This document shows positions 1 through 8,652 of a stretch of DNA of 32,740 nt, piece after piece; position 1 is the stretch's first letter; every line of letters starts with the position of its first letter. Source of the DNA: Paracoccaceae bacterium (GTDB lineage: Bacteria > Pseudomonadota > Alphaproteobacteria > Rhodobacterales > Rhodobacteraceae). Below the pieces are notes generated by a model. The model did no database searches, had not been told where the DNA came from, and saw only the letters and a list, made by a program, of their open reading frames with translations. Both the position numbers and the translations under genes were made by a program. The stretch is from the NCBI GenBank assembly GCA_027484915.1, contig JAIXSA010000019.1, positions 1-32,740 on the forward strand. Reading direction: 5' to 3'.

Positions 1-665
<665 letters not shown>

Positions 666-678
666 TCCCGCGCTGCAC

Positions 679-705
679 AAAGGGCGCCCCTCGGGGCGCC
701 CTTTT
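679..705 (+). terminator. Intrinsic terminator of ilvC
   Basis: A perfect 9-bp G+C stem, GGGCGCCCC at 682-690 with GGGGCGCCC at 693-701, has a two-base loop and is flanked by AAA and TTTT. The A-tract/T-tract symmetry means it could also stop transcription of the minus-strand gene that ends at 708. Confidence 0.9.
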
Positions 706-707
706 CC

Positions 708-974
708 TTACGGCGCGTCGCGGCGCAGCATCTGCCGCCGCACCTCGGCCACCGGCATCCGCGCCAGCTCCATCCGGCGCACGACCCGCTGCCGCTGTTC
801 CAGCGGGACCAGGAACGCCACGCCGCCGTACTTGCCGTCCTTCGCCAGCGTCGAGACCGGCGCATTCGGGTCCCGCATCCGCTCCTTTGTCCGCTCCTTG
901 CTGATCAGCGCCAGCACCCCAACGGCCAGAAGAGTGAACAGCGACAGGAAGGGCACGATTCCACCATCGAACAT
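708..974 (-). CDS. Small single-pass membrane protein, unknown function
   Basis: This is an 88-residue protein with one N-terminal hydrophobic segment (about residues 7-24, IVPFLSLFTLLAVGVLAL) followed by a basic, charged, presumably cytoplasmic tail containing EQRQRVVRRMELARMP. I do not recognise the family. The ATG at 974 is preceded on the minus strand by a near-perfect AGGAGG at about 980-985, which fixes the start and supports this as a real gene. It ends just inside the ilvC terminator, so the two genes converge. The arrangement of one TM helix and an amphipathic charged tail suggests a membrane-anchored accessory protein, but nothing in the neighbourhood says of what. Confidence 0.75.
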   Translation of the reverse strand: MFDGGIVPFLSLFTLLAVGVLALISKERTKERMRDPNAPVSTLAKDGKYGGVAFLVPLEQRQRVVRRMELARMPVAEVRRQMLRRDAP

Positions 975-993
975 CCTTGCCTCCTATGTCAAA

Positions 994-1009
994 GGCACCC
1001 CACGGTGCC
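994..1009. other. Inverted repeat in a divergent intergenic region
   Basis: GGCACC, CCAC, GGTGCC forms a 6-bp inverted repeat about 20 bases upstream of the small membrane protein gene (minus) and about 110 bases upstream of the glycosyltransferase gene (plus). Read on the minus strand it is followed by TTT and then the AGGAGG ribosome site. It could be an operator or a leader hairpin; there is no direct evidence for either. Confidence 0.3.
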
Positions 1010-1115
1010 GTCAGGACACCAACACCCCCTCCGCGGACACGGTTCCGTTTTCCTTTGATATCCGGCTTGTCCTTTGGCACCTTGCCGCCGACAAGCCGAA
1101 AGGGGCACCCCACCG

Positions 1116-1898
1116 ATGGCCACCGTCCTCATCCTGATGCCGACCTCCGGCCAGGTCCACACGCCCGCCATGCTCAGCCTGATCGGCCTGACCCAGGCGA
1201 TGGCCCGGCGAGGGGTCGCCTTCGCGATGAAGACCTGGGAATGGTCCGACCTCGTCATCTCGCGCAACTACCTGATGTCCTATTTCCTCGCGCAGACCAA
1301 GTTCACCCACGCGCTCCTCCTCGACAGCGACATGAGCTATCCGGCGCAGCTTTTCTTCGACCTCCTCGACTTCGATGCCGACTTCACCTGCGCCCCATAC
1401 CCGCAGCGACAGATGCGCTGGCAGGTCTTCCGCAGCCTGATCGAGGCCGAGGCCGCGAAGCCCGAATCCGACCGCGCATCCACAGCCGACCTCCTCGCAC
1501 GGTCCCTGCGCTACAACGTGGCCGATCTCTATGACGCCGGGCAGCCCTGGCCGGTCGTAAGGCGGGGGGGCTTCCGCAAGGTCCCCGGTGTTGGCACCGG
1601 GTTCATGCTGCTCCGCCGCGCGGTGCCCGAGCGGATGGTGCAGACCGGGACGGCGAAACCCGTTCCGGCCTTCAATGGTCCCGGCTATCCCGGTGCCGAT
1701 TTCCACGACTTCTTCAGCCATCTGCGCGGCCGGGGCGGCGACGTGATGCACGGCGAGGACACCTCCTTCTGCCGTCGCTGGATCGAGGGGTGCGGCGGCG
1801 AGATCTGGTGCCACGAGACCGCGATGATCACCCACCACGGCGCGCTTGCCTATCCCGGCGACTATGCGCTTGCACAAAAACCGGGCCAACGCGACTGA
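1116..1898 (+). CDS. GT-A-fold glycosyltransferase-like protein
   Basis: A 260-residue soluble protein that looks like a small GT-A-type nucleotide-sugar transferase. It opens with a beta strand (ATVLILMPTSG), then ISRNYLMSYFL, then the acidic metal motif LLLDSDMSYPA with Asp-Ser-Asp at residues 70-72. Near the C-terminus is HGEDTSFCRRW, matching the second acidic/basic motif often seen in GT-A enzymes. I chose the ATG at 1116 because the fold starts directly there; the only earlier in-frame start is a TTG at 1074 that would add 14 unstructured residues. Ribosome-site match is weak (AAAGGGG about 11 bases upstream). A GT61-family gene follows 75 bases downstream in the same direction, so the pair may build or decorate a surface glycan. 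Donor and acceptor cannot be inferred. Confidence 0.75.
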   Translation: MATVLILMPTSGQVHTPAMLSLIGLTQAMARRGVAFAMKTWEWSDLVISRNYLMSYFLAQTKFTHALLLDSDMSYPAQLFFDLLDFDADFTCAPYPQRQMRWQVFRSLIEAEAAKPESDRASTADLLARSLRYNVADLYDAGQPWPVVRRGGFRKVPGVGTGFMLLRRAVPERMVQTGTAKPVPAFNGPGYPGADFHDFFSHLRGRGGDVMHGEDTSFCRRWIEGCGGEIWCHETAMITHHGALAYPGDYALAQKPGQRD

Positions 1899-1973
1899 CG
1901 CAGCTTTCGATTGCGCGGCGGGCAGGCGATGTGCCAGCTTCTGCCAGACATTTCATGATCGGGATTTCGACTG

Positions 1974-3008
1974 GTGAAGATGCTTACCCGGCTTGCCCCG
2001 CTGACCGCCCCCGTCCTGCAACGCCTGATCGGCCCCGGCCATCCCGACACCCAGGTCCTGCAACCGGCCGAGACCGTGTCCGTCCGCCCGCCTGCCTGCC
2101 TGGACGGAATGCTGGACCGCGTCACCGGGACGGACGAAAACTCAACCCTGGCCTACCACATGTCGGTGGCGCAAGAGACGGTGGTGACCCACGCCCCAGT
2201 GATCCGGCAGGTCTGGCGCAATGCCTTGGTCCGTCGGCGCGGCTTTGCCAGCCTGCGGCGCCACGAACGCTACGGCCCGGGTTTCGGCTTGGGCGATCTT
2301 GTCGGGCCGCTGACCCATGTGCCGGTGCTGCGCTACGCCCACGGCTGGGTCAGCTGGAAATACTTCGGCCATTGGCTGACCGACGCCATCCCCAGCGCCC
2401 TGATCGAGCCCGACACCGGCGCGCTCTGGATGCCGCACGACCCGTCCTGGACGCATTGCCCCGGCTATCTGCAAGCGCTGTCGCTGTCCGCCCTGCCCGA
2501 CCGGCCGGTCGTCGCGGACGAGTTGATAACCTACCAGGACTTCGGCCAGGGCAGCCACAAGGCCCGACGCTACGCCCGGATCCGCGACCAGTTGCAGGCG
2601 CGCTTCGGCAGTCCGGGCGAGACGGCGGTCTATATCCGGCGCGGTCGCACCGGCGCGCCGCGCTGGATCGCGAACGAGGACGCGCTGGTTGACGCCCTCC
2701 GCGCCCGGAACTGGCAGGTGATCGACGTTGCCGGCACCTCGGTCGAGGCGATGCAGCACGCGCTTTGCCCTGCCACGGTCGTGGTCAGCATCGACGGCAG
2801 CCATCTCGACCACGCCCATCTGTCGCTGCGGCCCAAAGCCCGGATGGTCGTTCTGGTGCCGCAGGACCGCTTCACCCTGCGCCAGGTCGGCCTGTCACGC
2901 GCGCATGACGTGGCACCGGGCGTCGTGGTCCTGAAAGGCTCGACCGAGGCCGGGTATCACGCCGATCTGGACGAGATCCTGCGCACCGTGGACCTTGCCC
3001 AAGTCTAG
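1974..3008 (+). CDS. Glycosyltransferase family 61 protein
   Basis: A 344-residue protein with the layout of GT61 (DUF563) transferases. A mid-protein motif, WKYFGHWLTDAIP (His133, Asp137), is followed by the C-terminal block YIRRGRTGAPRWIANEDAL, then a predicted strand (WQVIDVAG) and VVSIDGSHLDHAHL, which resembles the donor-site region of the family. No signal peptide or membrane segment is evident, so it is probably cytoplasmic. The start may be GTG at 1974 or ATG at 1980, two codons apart; neither has a clear ribosome site. It follows the GT-A-like gene in the same direction and ends 6 bases before the convergent gene at 3015. Family call is fairly confident; the sugar and target are unknown. 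Confidence 0.8.
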   Translation: MKMLTRLAPLTAPVLQRLIGPGHPDTQVLQPAETVSVRPPACLDGMLDRVTGTDENSTLAYHMSVAQETVVTHAPVIRQVWRNALVRRRGFASLRRHERYGPGFGLGDLVGPLTHVPVLRYAHGWVSWKYFGHWLTDAIPSALIEPDTGALWMPHDPSWTHCPGYLQALSLSALPDRPVVADELITYQDFGQGSHKARRYARIRDQLQARFGSPGETAVYIRRGRTGAPRWIANEDALVDALRARNWQVIDVAGTSVEAMQHALCPATVVVSIDGSHLDHAHLSLRPKARMVVLVPQDRFTLRQVGLSRAHDVAPGVVVLKGSTEAGYHADLDEILRTVDLAQV

Positions 3009-3014
3009 ACCGTG

Positions 3015-3485
3015 CTATTCGGCCTGACCCGACCAGCCCTTGCCCGGCGTCCAGGCCCAGAATTCCCCGCCGCCCATCGGATCGGCCTCCAGCACCGCCA
3101 TTCCGGCCGTGGCCGACGGCGTGAGCTTCTGGCAGGTGGTGACCGGCCCATCTGCAGCGGGCGGCGCGCCCAGCGTCACGGCCCAATAGGCCCGCGCGTC
3201 GCCCATGTCGCAACTGTGCGTGCCCGTGACCTCGACCAGCAGAACCGGCTGGCCGATCAGGGCCACGCTGTCCGGATCGCCCGCGAACAGCACGATCTCG
3301 ACATCGGCGCCGGACAGGACCTCAACCTTGTCTTGCGCACTTCGGCGCAGCGTCAGTGTCTCAAGGTAGCCCGCAACCACGATCTGGACCTGCCAGTCGC
3401 CCACGACATGCGCCTCTGCCCGCACTTCGGCCAGCGCAGGGGACGTCAGGACCACCAGACCTGCAACCAGACGGGCCACCCTCAT
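3015..3485 (-). CDS. Exported protein, shorter paralogue of a tandem pair
   Basis: A 156-residue protein with a clear signal peptide (MRVARLVAGLVVLTSPALA, cleavage after ALA near residue 19). The mature part is beta-rich, with two cysteines (residues 92 and 118) and the C-terminal motif EFWAWTPGKGW just before the end. I chose the ATG at 3485 because it gives a complete signal peptide and an ATGA overlap with the upstream gene; a further in-frame start at 3527 lies inside that gene. The two-cysteine block and the WTP motif recur in the upstream neighbour at similar spacing, so this looks like a truncated duplicate of it. I do not recognise the family. The ATGA overlap implies translational coupling. 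Confidence 0.75.
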   Translation of the reverse strand: MRVARLVAGLVVLTSPALAEVRAEAHVVGDWQVQIVVAGYLETLTLRRSAQDKVEVLSGADVEIVLFAGDPDSVALIGQPVLLVEVTGTHSCDMGDARAYWAVTLGAPPAADGPVTTCQKLTPSATAGMAVLEADPMGGGEFWAWTPGKGWSGQAE

Positions 3486-4291
3486 TCGCCAACCCCACGC
3501 AGCGCCGCCATCGCCTCGGCAGGCCAAAGTGTCGTGTCAGCGGGCCAGACACGCGGCTCGATCTCGCCCATGACATGCCAGGCGGCAAAGACCCCTTCGG
3601 TCGCGGGATGCAGGTAAAGAAAGGCCCAGTCCGCGTCGCAGGTGAATTTCAGACAGGCCTGCCCCAGGTAACCCTCTGCCGTCAGGTCCCCCGACCCAAG
3701 GTCCGAGATCCGCTCGGCAAAGACCGGATAATCGTCCCCCAGCCCGCCCTGCAGGGCCGCCAGCACCGGGGCCAGCTTCATCGCATCGACCGGATGTGCC
3801 CCGGCCAACGTCGACACCGCCTCCCAGCCCGCGTTGGCGTCGGCACTGAACTCTTCCGGCAAGGCTTCCGTCAGGCCGGAGATCGGGGTCCAGACCCAGA
3901 TTTCGCCGGGTTCGGACGGCAGGGCTTCGGTCGCAAAGACCAGCGCCTCGGGCTGGACCTGGACGCTGAATTCCCGGCAACTCTCCAAAGGACCGTACAG
4001 CGCCGGGGCCGAGCCTTCGGGCAAAGCCAGCACGAAGGGCGCCGCACCGCAGGCATTTCCACCCGCGCCCGCGACGCCGGTCACGACCGTCTGCCCGGCA
4101 ACCTTCACTGGCGCGTCAAGGAAGATGACCCCGTTCTCGTGCAGAACCTCGCCATCCACGACCAGCGCCGCGCCGCCCATCCCGTCTTCATTGACGGTGA
4201 TCCGGTGCCCGGCAACCGACGCCTCCTGCGCCTCTGCCGCCGCACCCGACAGCGCCAGCAGCACCCCCGCCACCTGACCGATGATCCGCAT
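3482..4291 (-). CDS. Exported protein, longer paralogue of a tandem pair
   Basis: A 269-residue protein with a signal peptide ending near AAAEAQ (residue 22). The first half parallels the downstream gene: two cysteines (81 and 105, spacing 24 against 26 there), a hydrophobic strand (FVLALPEG), and EIWVWTPISGL at residues 130-140 matching EFWAWTPGKGW. Residues 145-269 have no counterpart downstream and carry a second pair of cysteines in ACLKFTC and the aromatic stretch DWAFLYLHPA. No known domain is recognised; it is presumably periplasmic. The ATG at 4291 has a modest AGGA upstream. The 177-base region before it contains the glmM 3' element and probably this pair's promoter. Confidence 0.75.
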   Translation of the reverse strand: MRIIGQVAGVLLALSGAAAEAQEASVAGHRITVNEDGMGGAALVVDGEVLHENGVIFLDAPVKVAGQTVVTGVAGAGGNACGAAPFVLALPEGSAPALYGPLESCREFSVQVQPEALVFATEALPSEPGEIWVWTPISGLTEALPEEFSADANAGWEAVSTLAGAHPVDAMKLAPVLAALQGGLGDDYPVFAERISDLGSGDLTAEGYLGQACLKFTCDADWAFLYLHPATEGVFAAWHVMGEIEPRVWPADTTLWPAEAMAALRGVGE

Positions 4292-4390
4292 GTCCTGCCT
4301 CGTTGGCTGCCAACTTCAGCCGCAGATTGCGCCGTCGGATGTCCCTGCGCCAGAGGGGGAAAGCCTGACCTGCCGCGGCCGGCACAATCG

Positions 4391-4468
4391 TTAAGGCCGC
4401 ATGAACGCGGCCAGGCAAGTGCTTGAAATTCCTGTACGTCAGAAAGTGTCCACGCGTGGGCAGGCTGG
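4391..4468 (-). repeat. Structured 3' element behind glmM (copy A)
   Basis: Starting immediately after the glmM stop codon on the minus strand there is, in order: GCCCACGCGTGG (containing the palindrome CCACGCGTGG), 17 bases, GGAATTTCAA, a CTTG, a hairpin GGCCGC-gttcat-GCGGCC, and TTAAC. The same string of motifs in the same order and nearly the same spacing lies immediately after the xseA stop codon at 32391-32467. It may be a terminator-bearing 3' UTR or a dispersed repeat. The direction is assigned from the position relative to glmM and is inferred. Confidence 0.55.
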
Positions 4469-5812
4469 TCAGACCGCAGCCTCCACCGCGCCCACGATCT
4501 CGTCCACGACGGCGGCCAGCAGGGCCTCGTCCTCGCATTCAGCCATGACCCGGATCAGCGGTTCCGTCCCCGATTTCCGGATCAGGATGCGCCCCAGCCC
4601 CTCGATCCGCTGCTCGCTGGCCCGGATCGCCTCCTGCACCGAAGCCACTTCCAGCGGCTTGGCCCCGGCGGTGAAGCGGACGTTCTTCAGCATCTGCGGA
4701 ACCGTCGCGAAGGACCGCGTCAGCTCGGACGCAGGCCGCCCGGTCCGCACCATCTCGGCCAGGAACTGCAGGCCCGCCACCAGCCCGTCCCCGGTGGTCG
4801 CATAGTCGGTCATCACGATGTGCCCCGACTGCTCGCCCCCCAGGTTGAATCCGCCCTCCCGCATCCGTTCCACGACGTAGCGGTCGCCCACCGCCGTCCG
4901 CTCCAGCCGGAGCCCGCGCCCTTCCAGGAACCGCTCCAGCCCCAGGTTCGACATCACCGTGGCGACCAGCGCACCGCCTGCAAGCCGCCCCTCCTCGGCC
5001 CAGCGGGCAGCGAGGAGCGCCATGATCTGATCCCCGTCCGCCACGCGGCCCGTCTCGTCCAGGATCATGATCCGGTCGGCATCGCCGTCCAGACTGATCC
5101 CGACATGCGCCCCGTGCGCCACCACCGCCTCGGCCGCCGTCTCGGTATGGGTCGACCCGCAGCGGTCATTGATGTTGGTCCCGTTCGGCGCGACGCCCAC
5201 CGGGATCACTTCGGCCCCCAGCTCCCACAACACCTCGGGTGCCGCACGGTAGGCCGCCCCATTGGCGCAGTCGATCACCACTTTGAGCCCGTCCAGCCGC
5301 AGGCCGGTGGGGAAGCTCGTCTTGACGAACTCCTGATACCGCCCGCGCCCATCCTCGATCCGCTTGGCCCGTCCGATGTTCTCGGGCTTGGCCGGCTGGA
5401 TCTCGCCCTCCACCAGCGCCTCGATCTCGGCCTCGGCGGCATCGGACAGCTTGAACCCGTCCGGCCCGAAGAACTTGATCCCGTTGTCCTGGTGCGGGTT
5501 GTGAGAGGCACTGATCATCACCCCCACGTCCGCCCGCATCGACCGCGTAAGGTACCCGACTGCCGGGGTCGGCACCGGACCGAGGAGAAGGACGTTCATC
5601 CCCGTCGAGCAGAACCCCGCCGTCAGCGCATTCTCCAGCATGTATCCTGAAAGCCGCGTGTCCTTCCCGATCACCACCCGGTGCGCAGACGACCCATCCC
5701 GACGGAAATACCGCCCCGCCGCCGCGCCAAGTTTCAGCGCCAGCTCTGCCGTCATCGGCCAGCTGTTCGCCCGCCCCCGGACGCCATCGGTGCCAAAGAG
5801 CTTTCTGGTCAT
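4469..5812 (-). CDS. glmM: Phosphoglucosamine mutase
   Basis: A 447-residue, full-length enzyme that interconverts glucosamine-6-phosphate and glucosamine-1-phosphate, the step before GlmU in UDP-GlcNAc synthesis for peptidoglycan and lipopolysaccharide. All four domains of the alpha-D-phosphohexomutase family are visible. The N-terminus is [10 protein letters not shown]; the active-site phosphoserine loop is [13 protein letters not shown] (Ser103); the Mg2+ loop is DGDADR (242-247); the sugar-binding loop is GGEQSG (325-330); and the C-terminal phosphate-binding loop is [10 protein letters not shown] (412-421). The ATG at 5812 overlaps the folP stop by 4 bases (ATGA), so the genes are co-transcribed and translationally coupled. 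A folP-glmM pairing is common in bacteria. No anomalies were seen. Confidence 0.98.
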   Translation of the reverse strand: MTRKLFGTDGVRGRANSWPMTAELALKLGAAAGRYFRRDGSSAHRVVIGKDTRLSGYMLENALTAGFCSTGMNVLLLGPVPTPAVGYLTRSMRADVGVMISASHNPHQDNGIKFFGPDGFKLSDAAEAEIEALVEGEIQPAKPENIGRAKRIEDGRGRYQEFVKTSFPTGLRLDGLKVVIDCANGAAYRAAPEVLWELGAEVIPVGVAPNGTNINDRCGSTHTETAAEAVVAHGAHVGISLDGDADRIMILDETGRVADGDQIMALLAARWAEEGRLAGGALVATVMSNLGLERFLEGRGLRLERTAVGDRYVVERMREGGFNLGGEQSGHIVMTDYATTGDGLVAGLQFLAEMVRTGRPASELTRSFATVPQMLKNVRFTAGAKPLEVASVQEAIRASEQRIEGLGRILIRKSGTEPLIRVMAECEDEALLAAVVDEIVGAVEAAV

Positions 5813-6828
5813 GCCTCAGTCTCCAAATGATCGGTGTTCAATGCCTGCCAAAGACGCAGCGCCTGCCGCGTCTCGGCCACGTCATGCACGCGGACGATCT
5901 GTACGCCCTGTGCCACGCCCGCAAGCGCCGTGGCGATGGACCCAGGCGCACGATCCTGCGGATCGGGTGCCCCGCCGATGCTGCCGATGAACCGCTTGCG
6001 CGAGGTGCCTAGCAGGATCGCGCAGCCAAGCCCGTGGAACAGCGACAGGCCCCGGATGAGCGCAAGGTTGTGGGCTTGCGTCTTCCCGAACCCGATACCG
6101 GGATCAAGGACGATGCGGGCACGGTCGATCCCCAGCGCTTCGGCCCGGGCCAGGCGGGCGGCAAGGGCGTCGTAGACGTCCAAGAGCACATCCGCATACA
6201 GCGGATTGTCCTGCATCGTCGCGGGCACGCCTTGGGCGTGCATCAGGACCACCGGGACGGCAGTCTTTGCCACCATGGGGCCAAGCGCGGGGTCAAAGTC
6301 GAAGGCCGAGACATCGTTGACGATGGTCGCCCCGGCCTGCAGCGCCGCCTCGGCCACGGGGGCTTTTCGCGTGTCTATGGACAGGGGCGCAGTCAGCCCG
6401 CCCTCGCGCAGGGCCCGGATCACCGGGACAGTGCGGGCGATCTCCTCGGCCACGGGAACTTCCGCCGCGCCCGGACGGGTGCTTTCGCCGCCGACGTCGA
6501 TGATCTCGGCCCCCTTGGCCATCAAGGTTGCCTGCGCAACGGCTGCGTCAGCCCCAAGGAACTTGCCCCCGTCCGAAAAGCTGTCAGGTGTCACGTTCAG
6601 GATGCCCATCAGGCGCGGGCGGTCCAGTGCCAGCCCCGCGAAGGCCGGGCGCGTCTCTGTCAGGCGGTGCAGAACCGGCGCAGGGAGCTCAAAGGCAGGA
6701 ATGATCCGGCCTTTGGCGGCACGGGACAGGACTTCAACCCGGTCGAACCAGCACCAGCCGCCAGCCAACGAAAACGCGCCCGCCGGACGCGCGGGATCGG
6801 TCATCGCGATGGGACGGTAATATTCCAT
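5809..6828 (-). CDS. folP: Dihydropteroate synthase
   Basis: A 339-residue enzyme that condenses 6-hydroxymethyl-dihydropterin pyrophosphate with p-aminobenzoate to give dihydropteroate; it is the sulfonamide target. The TIM-barrel signatures are complete: [14 protein letters not shown] (75-88), [10 protein letters not shown] (111-120), LSIDTRKA (149-156), NDVSA, MHAQG (196-200), DPGIGFGK (242-249), GTSRKRF (274-280) and RVHDV near the end. It carries about 70 residues before the barrel, rich in aromatic residues ([12 protein letters not shown]), which makes it longer than the roughly 280-residue E. coli enzyme. I kept the ATG at 6828; an internal Met at 6804 lacks a ribosome site. It sits 45 bases after folB and overlaps glmM by 4 bases. 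Confidence 0.97.
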   Translation of the reverse strand: MEYYRPIAMTDPARPAGAFSLAGGWCWFDRVEVLSRAAKGRIIPAFELPAPVLHRLTETRPAFAGLALDRPRLMGILNVTPDSFSDGGKFLGADAAVAQATLMAKGAEIIDVGGESTRPGAAEVPVAEEIARTVPVIRALREGGLTAPLSIDTRKAPVAEAALQAGATIVNDVSAFDFDPALGPMVAKTAVPVVLMHAQGVPATMQDNPLYADVLLDVYDALAARLARAEALGIDRARIVLDPGIGFGKTQAHNLALIRGLSLFHGLGCAILLGTSRKRFIGSIGGAPDPQDRAPGSIATALAGVAQGVQIVRVHDVAETRQALRLWQALNTDHLETEA

Positions 6829-6873
6829 GCCCCCGGAGTGGCCGATGGTCCGCCGCTTTTCAAGGGGGAAGCT

Positions 6874-7773
6874 TCAGGCGCGCCGCACCGGGACGCGGCT
6901 TCCTGCCGGGACTGCAACGTCACCGTGAACGACCAGCGCTGTGGCTGACATGGTCTCTGCCAGCCACAGGGCAAGACTGACCGGCTCGGACCCCTTCGGC
7001 CCGTCCACCGCGTCGAGCACCAGCTTGGACGGCGCCCAGACCACCGACTGCCCCCGCTTGATCGCCCAGTCGATCTCGGTCCGCGTCGCCACCACCACAC
7101 AGCGCGGATCGCGCGCAGCAAGCGTCCAGGCATTCTGCTCCATCGCCAGAAGATCCACCCGGCGCTGGGTCGGCTTGTGGCCGGTAACGGGGCGCGGCAG
7201 GTCCGGCAGGCCCACGGCTAGGATCAGCGGCAGACCTTCCGAAAGCAGTCCATCCAGCCGCGCCGAAAGGTCCGGTGCCTGGATCGTCGAATTGTCCAGA
7301 AAGACGACCAGCGGATGCACGGCTTCCATCCCCTCGGTCTGGACCGGGCGTTCGGCACGGGACCGGACGATTTCCACCCCAAGCGCATAGGGCCCGATGT
7401 CCAGCTTTTCGATCCGCACGAAGACCCGCATGGCGGCAGGTTCGGCCAGAATGCGCTCGGCCACCCGCTCGGCCAGAGTCTCCAGAAGGTTCAGCCGTTC
7501 CGCGGCAAGTTCGGCATCGATGGCCTCGGTGATCCGGTCGTAAGACAGGATGCGGTCGACGTCATCCTCCAGCGGTTCGGTGACAGGCCGCACCTCGACC
7601 ACCACGTTGAACCGCAGACGCTGCTTGTGGCCGCGTTCCTTCTGGAAGGCGCCGATATCCGCCTCGACCACATGGTCGCGCAAGCTGATCCGGTCACGCG
7701 GAGCAGCCCCGGCCGAAGCCTCTGCCCTATCCTCGGGATGGGCGAAGGCAAGCTCGATGTCGGACATGGTCAT
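6874..7773 (-). CDS. folB: Dihydroneopterin aldolase with an amino-acid-kinase-like C-terminal domain
   Basis: A 299-residue protein. Residues about 28-137 are a dihydroneopterin aldolase domain, which cleaves 7,8-dihydroneopterin to 6-hydroxymethyl-dihydropterin and glycolaldehyde. It has the expected GAFQKERGHKQRLRFNV segment with the substrate-binding Glu46, the LLETLAERVAERIL helix, and the catalytic lysine in IEKLDIG (Lys123). A typical FolB ends there at about 120 residues. The remaining 160 residues look like a degenerate amino-acid-kinase fold: a first strand where the glycine-rich loop should be (VVFLDNST), then RRVDLLAMEQNAWTLAA, VVWAPSKLVLD and PVSLALWLAETMSATALVV. The ATG at 7773 has GGAGG at good spacing; a second Met lies two codons on. 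It heads the folB-folP-glmM run. Confidence 0.88.
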   Translation of the reverse strand: MTMSDIELAFAHPEDRAEASAGAAPRDRISLRDHVVEADIGAFQKERGHKQRLRFNVVVEVRPVTEPLEDDVDRILSYDRITEAIDAELAAERLNLLETLAERVAERILAEPAAMRVFVRIEKLDIGPYALGVEIVRSRAERPVQTEGMEAVHPLVVFLDNSTIQAPDLSARLDGLLSEGLPLILAVGLPDLPRPVTGHKPTQRRVDLLAMEQNAWTLAARDPRCVVVATRTEIDWAIKRGQSVVWAPSKLVLDAVDGPKGSEPVSLALWLAETMSATALVVHGDVAVPAGSRVPVRRA

Positions 7774-7795
7774 GGGCGCCTCCGCTATTCGGCCC

Positions 7796-7823
7796 GTCTT
7801 ACCATGCGGCACCGTCAGGCCAA
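7796..7823 (-). promoter_or_regulatory. Possible promoter of folB-folP-glmM
   Basis: On the minus strand TTGGCC (7818-7823), 16 bases, TAAGAC (7796-7801), about 23 bases upstream of the folB start. The hexamers match the sigma-70 consensus only moderately. Confidence 0.3.
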
Positions 7824-7858
7824 GCGGGAAGGCGTCACCGAACGCGCAATACCCGACA

Positions 7859-8467
7859 TCAGCCCCGGCTGTCGGACTGGCGGTAGAAGAGATGTGCGCC
7901 GATCGCCGCCGTCTTGGCAAAGCGCTTGGACCAGCTGGGCTTCACGCCCCGGGTGTGGAAATGCGTCGCCCCATCGGTCAGCACGCGCGGCGCGCCGTCC
8001 AGCATGGCCCGCGCGATACGGCCCGCGCGGTCGGCCGATACCTTGTCGCGCATCCGGTCGGCCCGGCCGTCGCAGACGTAAGAGAACTGGCACCCGCCAC
8101 CACCGCGCTGCTTGACGACGCCGCAGATCGTGCGCGGGTAAAGGGGGCTGTCCACCCGGTTCAGGATCACTTCGGCCACGGCAATCTGGCCGTCCAGGCT
8201 TTCGCCCCGGGCCTCGAAATAGATCGCTTCGGTCAGACATTCCCATTGGCTGTCGCCAGTCGGTGCAGGCTGCGCCATCAGCCAGTCCAGGGTCAGTCCA
8301 TCGGTCATCGTCGTGGCGGGCCGCGGGGTATCCGCACTGTGGTCAAGCTCGGGAGAAAAGGCTGCCGACTGCAGGCCGAACATGCTGGCCGGCCAGCTGG
8401 CGTCGGCCAGAGCGGTTGTTGCCGCCAGGGTCATCGCCAGCGCGAGGGTCGCAAGATCGCGTTTCAT
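7859..8467 (-). CDS. Exported cell-wall hydrolase, SleB type
   Basis: A 202-residue protein with an N-terminal signal sequence (MKRDLATLALAMTLAATTALA). The C-terminal half is a Hydrolase_2 (SleB/CwlJ-type) domain: CLTEAIYFEARGE with the conserved glutamate pair, then GQIAVAEVILNRV, YPRTICGVVKQ, CQFSYVCDG and the distal GATHFHTRGVKPSW. Enzymes of this family cleave peptidoglycan glycan strands as lytic transglycosylases or amidases. Outside spore formers they act in envelope remodelling, so the protein presumably works in the periplasm. The ATG at 8467 starts the signal peptide; the frame is open further upstream to 8590 but without a ribosome site. The gene lies between folB and the PPDK-like gene, all on the minus strand, with its own 185-base upstream gap. 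Confidence 0.88.
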   Translation of the reverse strand: MKRDLATLALAMTLAATTALADASWPASMFGLQSAAFSPELDHSADTPRPATTMTDGLTLDWLMAQPAPTGDSQWECLTEAIYFEARGESLDGQIAVAEVILNRVDSPLYPRTICGVVKQRGGGGCQFSYVCDGRADRMRDKVSADRAGRIARAMLDGAPRVLTDGATHFHTRGVKPSWSKRFAKTAAIGAHLFYRQSDSRG

Positions 8468-8652
8468 CTGCTTTATCCGTCTTTGGGGTCGGCGGCGTAT
8501 CCCCGCCTGTGCAAGCAGTCGGCCACCTAGGGACATTGTTCCCGGGGGTCCACCGCTGTTGCCCAAAAGCCACGGAATTCCATGCTGCATAAGCGAGATG
8601 CCGCCGAAAAAAACGGTCTCACTTCCGATAAGTTTGCTATAAAATACTGCTT

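Noticed and set aside
8530-8543. GGGA-N6-TCCC inverted repeat upstream of the SleB-type gene
   Set aside because: Only four paired bases per arm; expected by chance in such GC-rich sequence.
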